Shown in pieces: positions 63,721 to 64,000 of a stretch of 64,000 bases of DNA; the first letter of the stretch is position 1, and every line of letters begins with the position of its first letter. The stretch is from Chloroflexi bacterium TSY. Its GTDB lineage: Bacteria > Chloroflexota > Anaerolineae > Caldilineales > Caldilineaceae. Below the pieces are notes generated by a model. That model was not told the origin of the DNA. It worked only from the letters and a program-made list of their open reading frames with translations, and searched no databases. A program made the translations under genes and the position numbers. Location of the stretch: assembly GCA_019217005.1 (NCBI GenBank), contig JAHBNG010000009.1:124001-188000 (forward strand), read 5' to 3'.

Positions 63721-64000
63721 ATGGACCAGAATGATCTCGAGGCCGCCGTGGATCTAAGTACATCTCAAATTGAATCTGTCTACACTGACTGGTTGCCCGT
63801 CACAAAACTTCAGCCACCACCCTTGTGCAACGATCTGCTCCAGCGTCCGCGCCTGGTTGCAGCCTTGCACGAATCCGTTATGAGCCGACGCTTGACGCTG
63901 CTTTCGGCACCCATTGGTTACGGCAAAACCACGCTGCTTAGTCAGTGGATGCATAGCTATGCATCGCCGAATTCTCATACACGGTGCGCTGTTCGGGCTG
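63721..64000 (+). CDS. MalT/LuxR-type large regulator, N-terminus only
   Basis: The first 93 codons of a protein starting MDQNDLEAAVDLSTSQIESV. A WLPVTKLQPPPL stretch is followed by LLQRPRLVAALHESVMSRRLTLLSAP and a P-loop APIGYGKTTLLSQW. This is the start of the STAND ATPase domain of MalT-like transcription activators, which run to about 900 residues with TPR repeats and a LuxR-type HTH. The window edge cuts it at codon 94. The ribosome site is weak. Confidence 0.75.
   Translation, partial: MDQNDLEAAVDLSTSQIESVYTDWLPVTKLQPPPLCNDLLQRPRLVAALHESVMSRRLTLLSAPIGYGKTTLLSQWMHSYASPNSHTRCAVRA

Overview
The window looks like a chromosomal piece of a Chloroflexota bacterium, most likely from the Anaerolineae, Caldilineae or Ardenticatenia side of the phylum. 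This is inferred from gene content and protein character: FHA plus winged-helix regulator, MreB-like protein beside the atp operon, long acidic tails on TatA and AtpB, and a MalT-type regulator. No rRNA was available to confirm it. No rRNA, tRNA or CRISPR array was seen.

Layout. (1) About 0-8 kb, minus strand: the str-S10 block rpsL-rpsG-fusA-tuf-rpsJ-rplC-rplD, the last cut by the window edge. Its gaps are unusually long and filled with hairpin repeats and one MITE. (2) 8.8-24.7 kb: a duplicated-repeat lipoprotein, folC, proS, tatC-tatA, the nusB-fabG-fabD-rpmF-yceD cluster, a DivIVA-like protein, hemW, an FHA/winged-helix protein divergent from a Ser/Thr kinase, and a methyltetrahydrofolate methyltransferase-like protein. 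(3) 24.8-28.1 kb: three mobile elements nested in each other (a DDE IS, a 215 bp MITE, an IS110-type element). (4) 28.3-40 kb, plus strand: the complete F1Fo ATP synthase operon with an AtpI-like gene, then an MreB-like protein, RidA and an S1-domain protein. (5) 40.2-46.5 kb: a decayed IS, clpC, and a glycosyltransferase fragment joined through a MITE to the last codons of a WYL-type regulator. (6) 46.7-62 kb: a metal and redox region with an iron-type substrate-binding lipoprotein, a second copy of the DDE IS, an ApbE operon whose ferric-reductase-like membrane gene is split by a third IS, a two-component system, a P1B-4 metal ATPase of the PfeT/CoaT kind, ferritin, and an Atm1-like ABC exporter. 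(7) 62-64 kb: an unrecognised small gene, a PqqD-like protein and the start of a MalT-like regulator.

The most striking signal is in the IS110-type element. Its upstream noncoding segment can fold into a stem-loop that holds an 8-mer identical to the insertion target across the junction. Next to it is a 9-mer identical to the element's own end. This is the arrangement expected of a bridge RNA with target and donor guides, written in the same insertion event that it explains.

Hairpin repeats of several families (here called A to E) are scattered through the window and often lie inside operons. Every transposase gene here carries frameshifts, mostly at short homopolymers, whereas the housekeeping genes are open. 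That means either neutral decay or poorly polished repeats.
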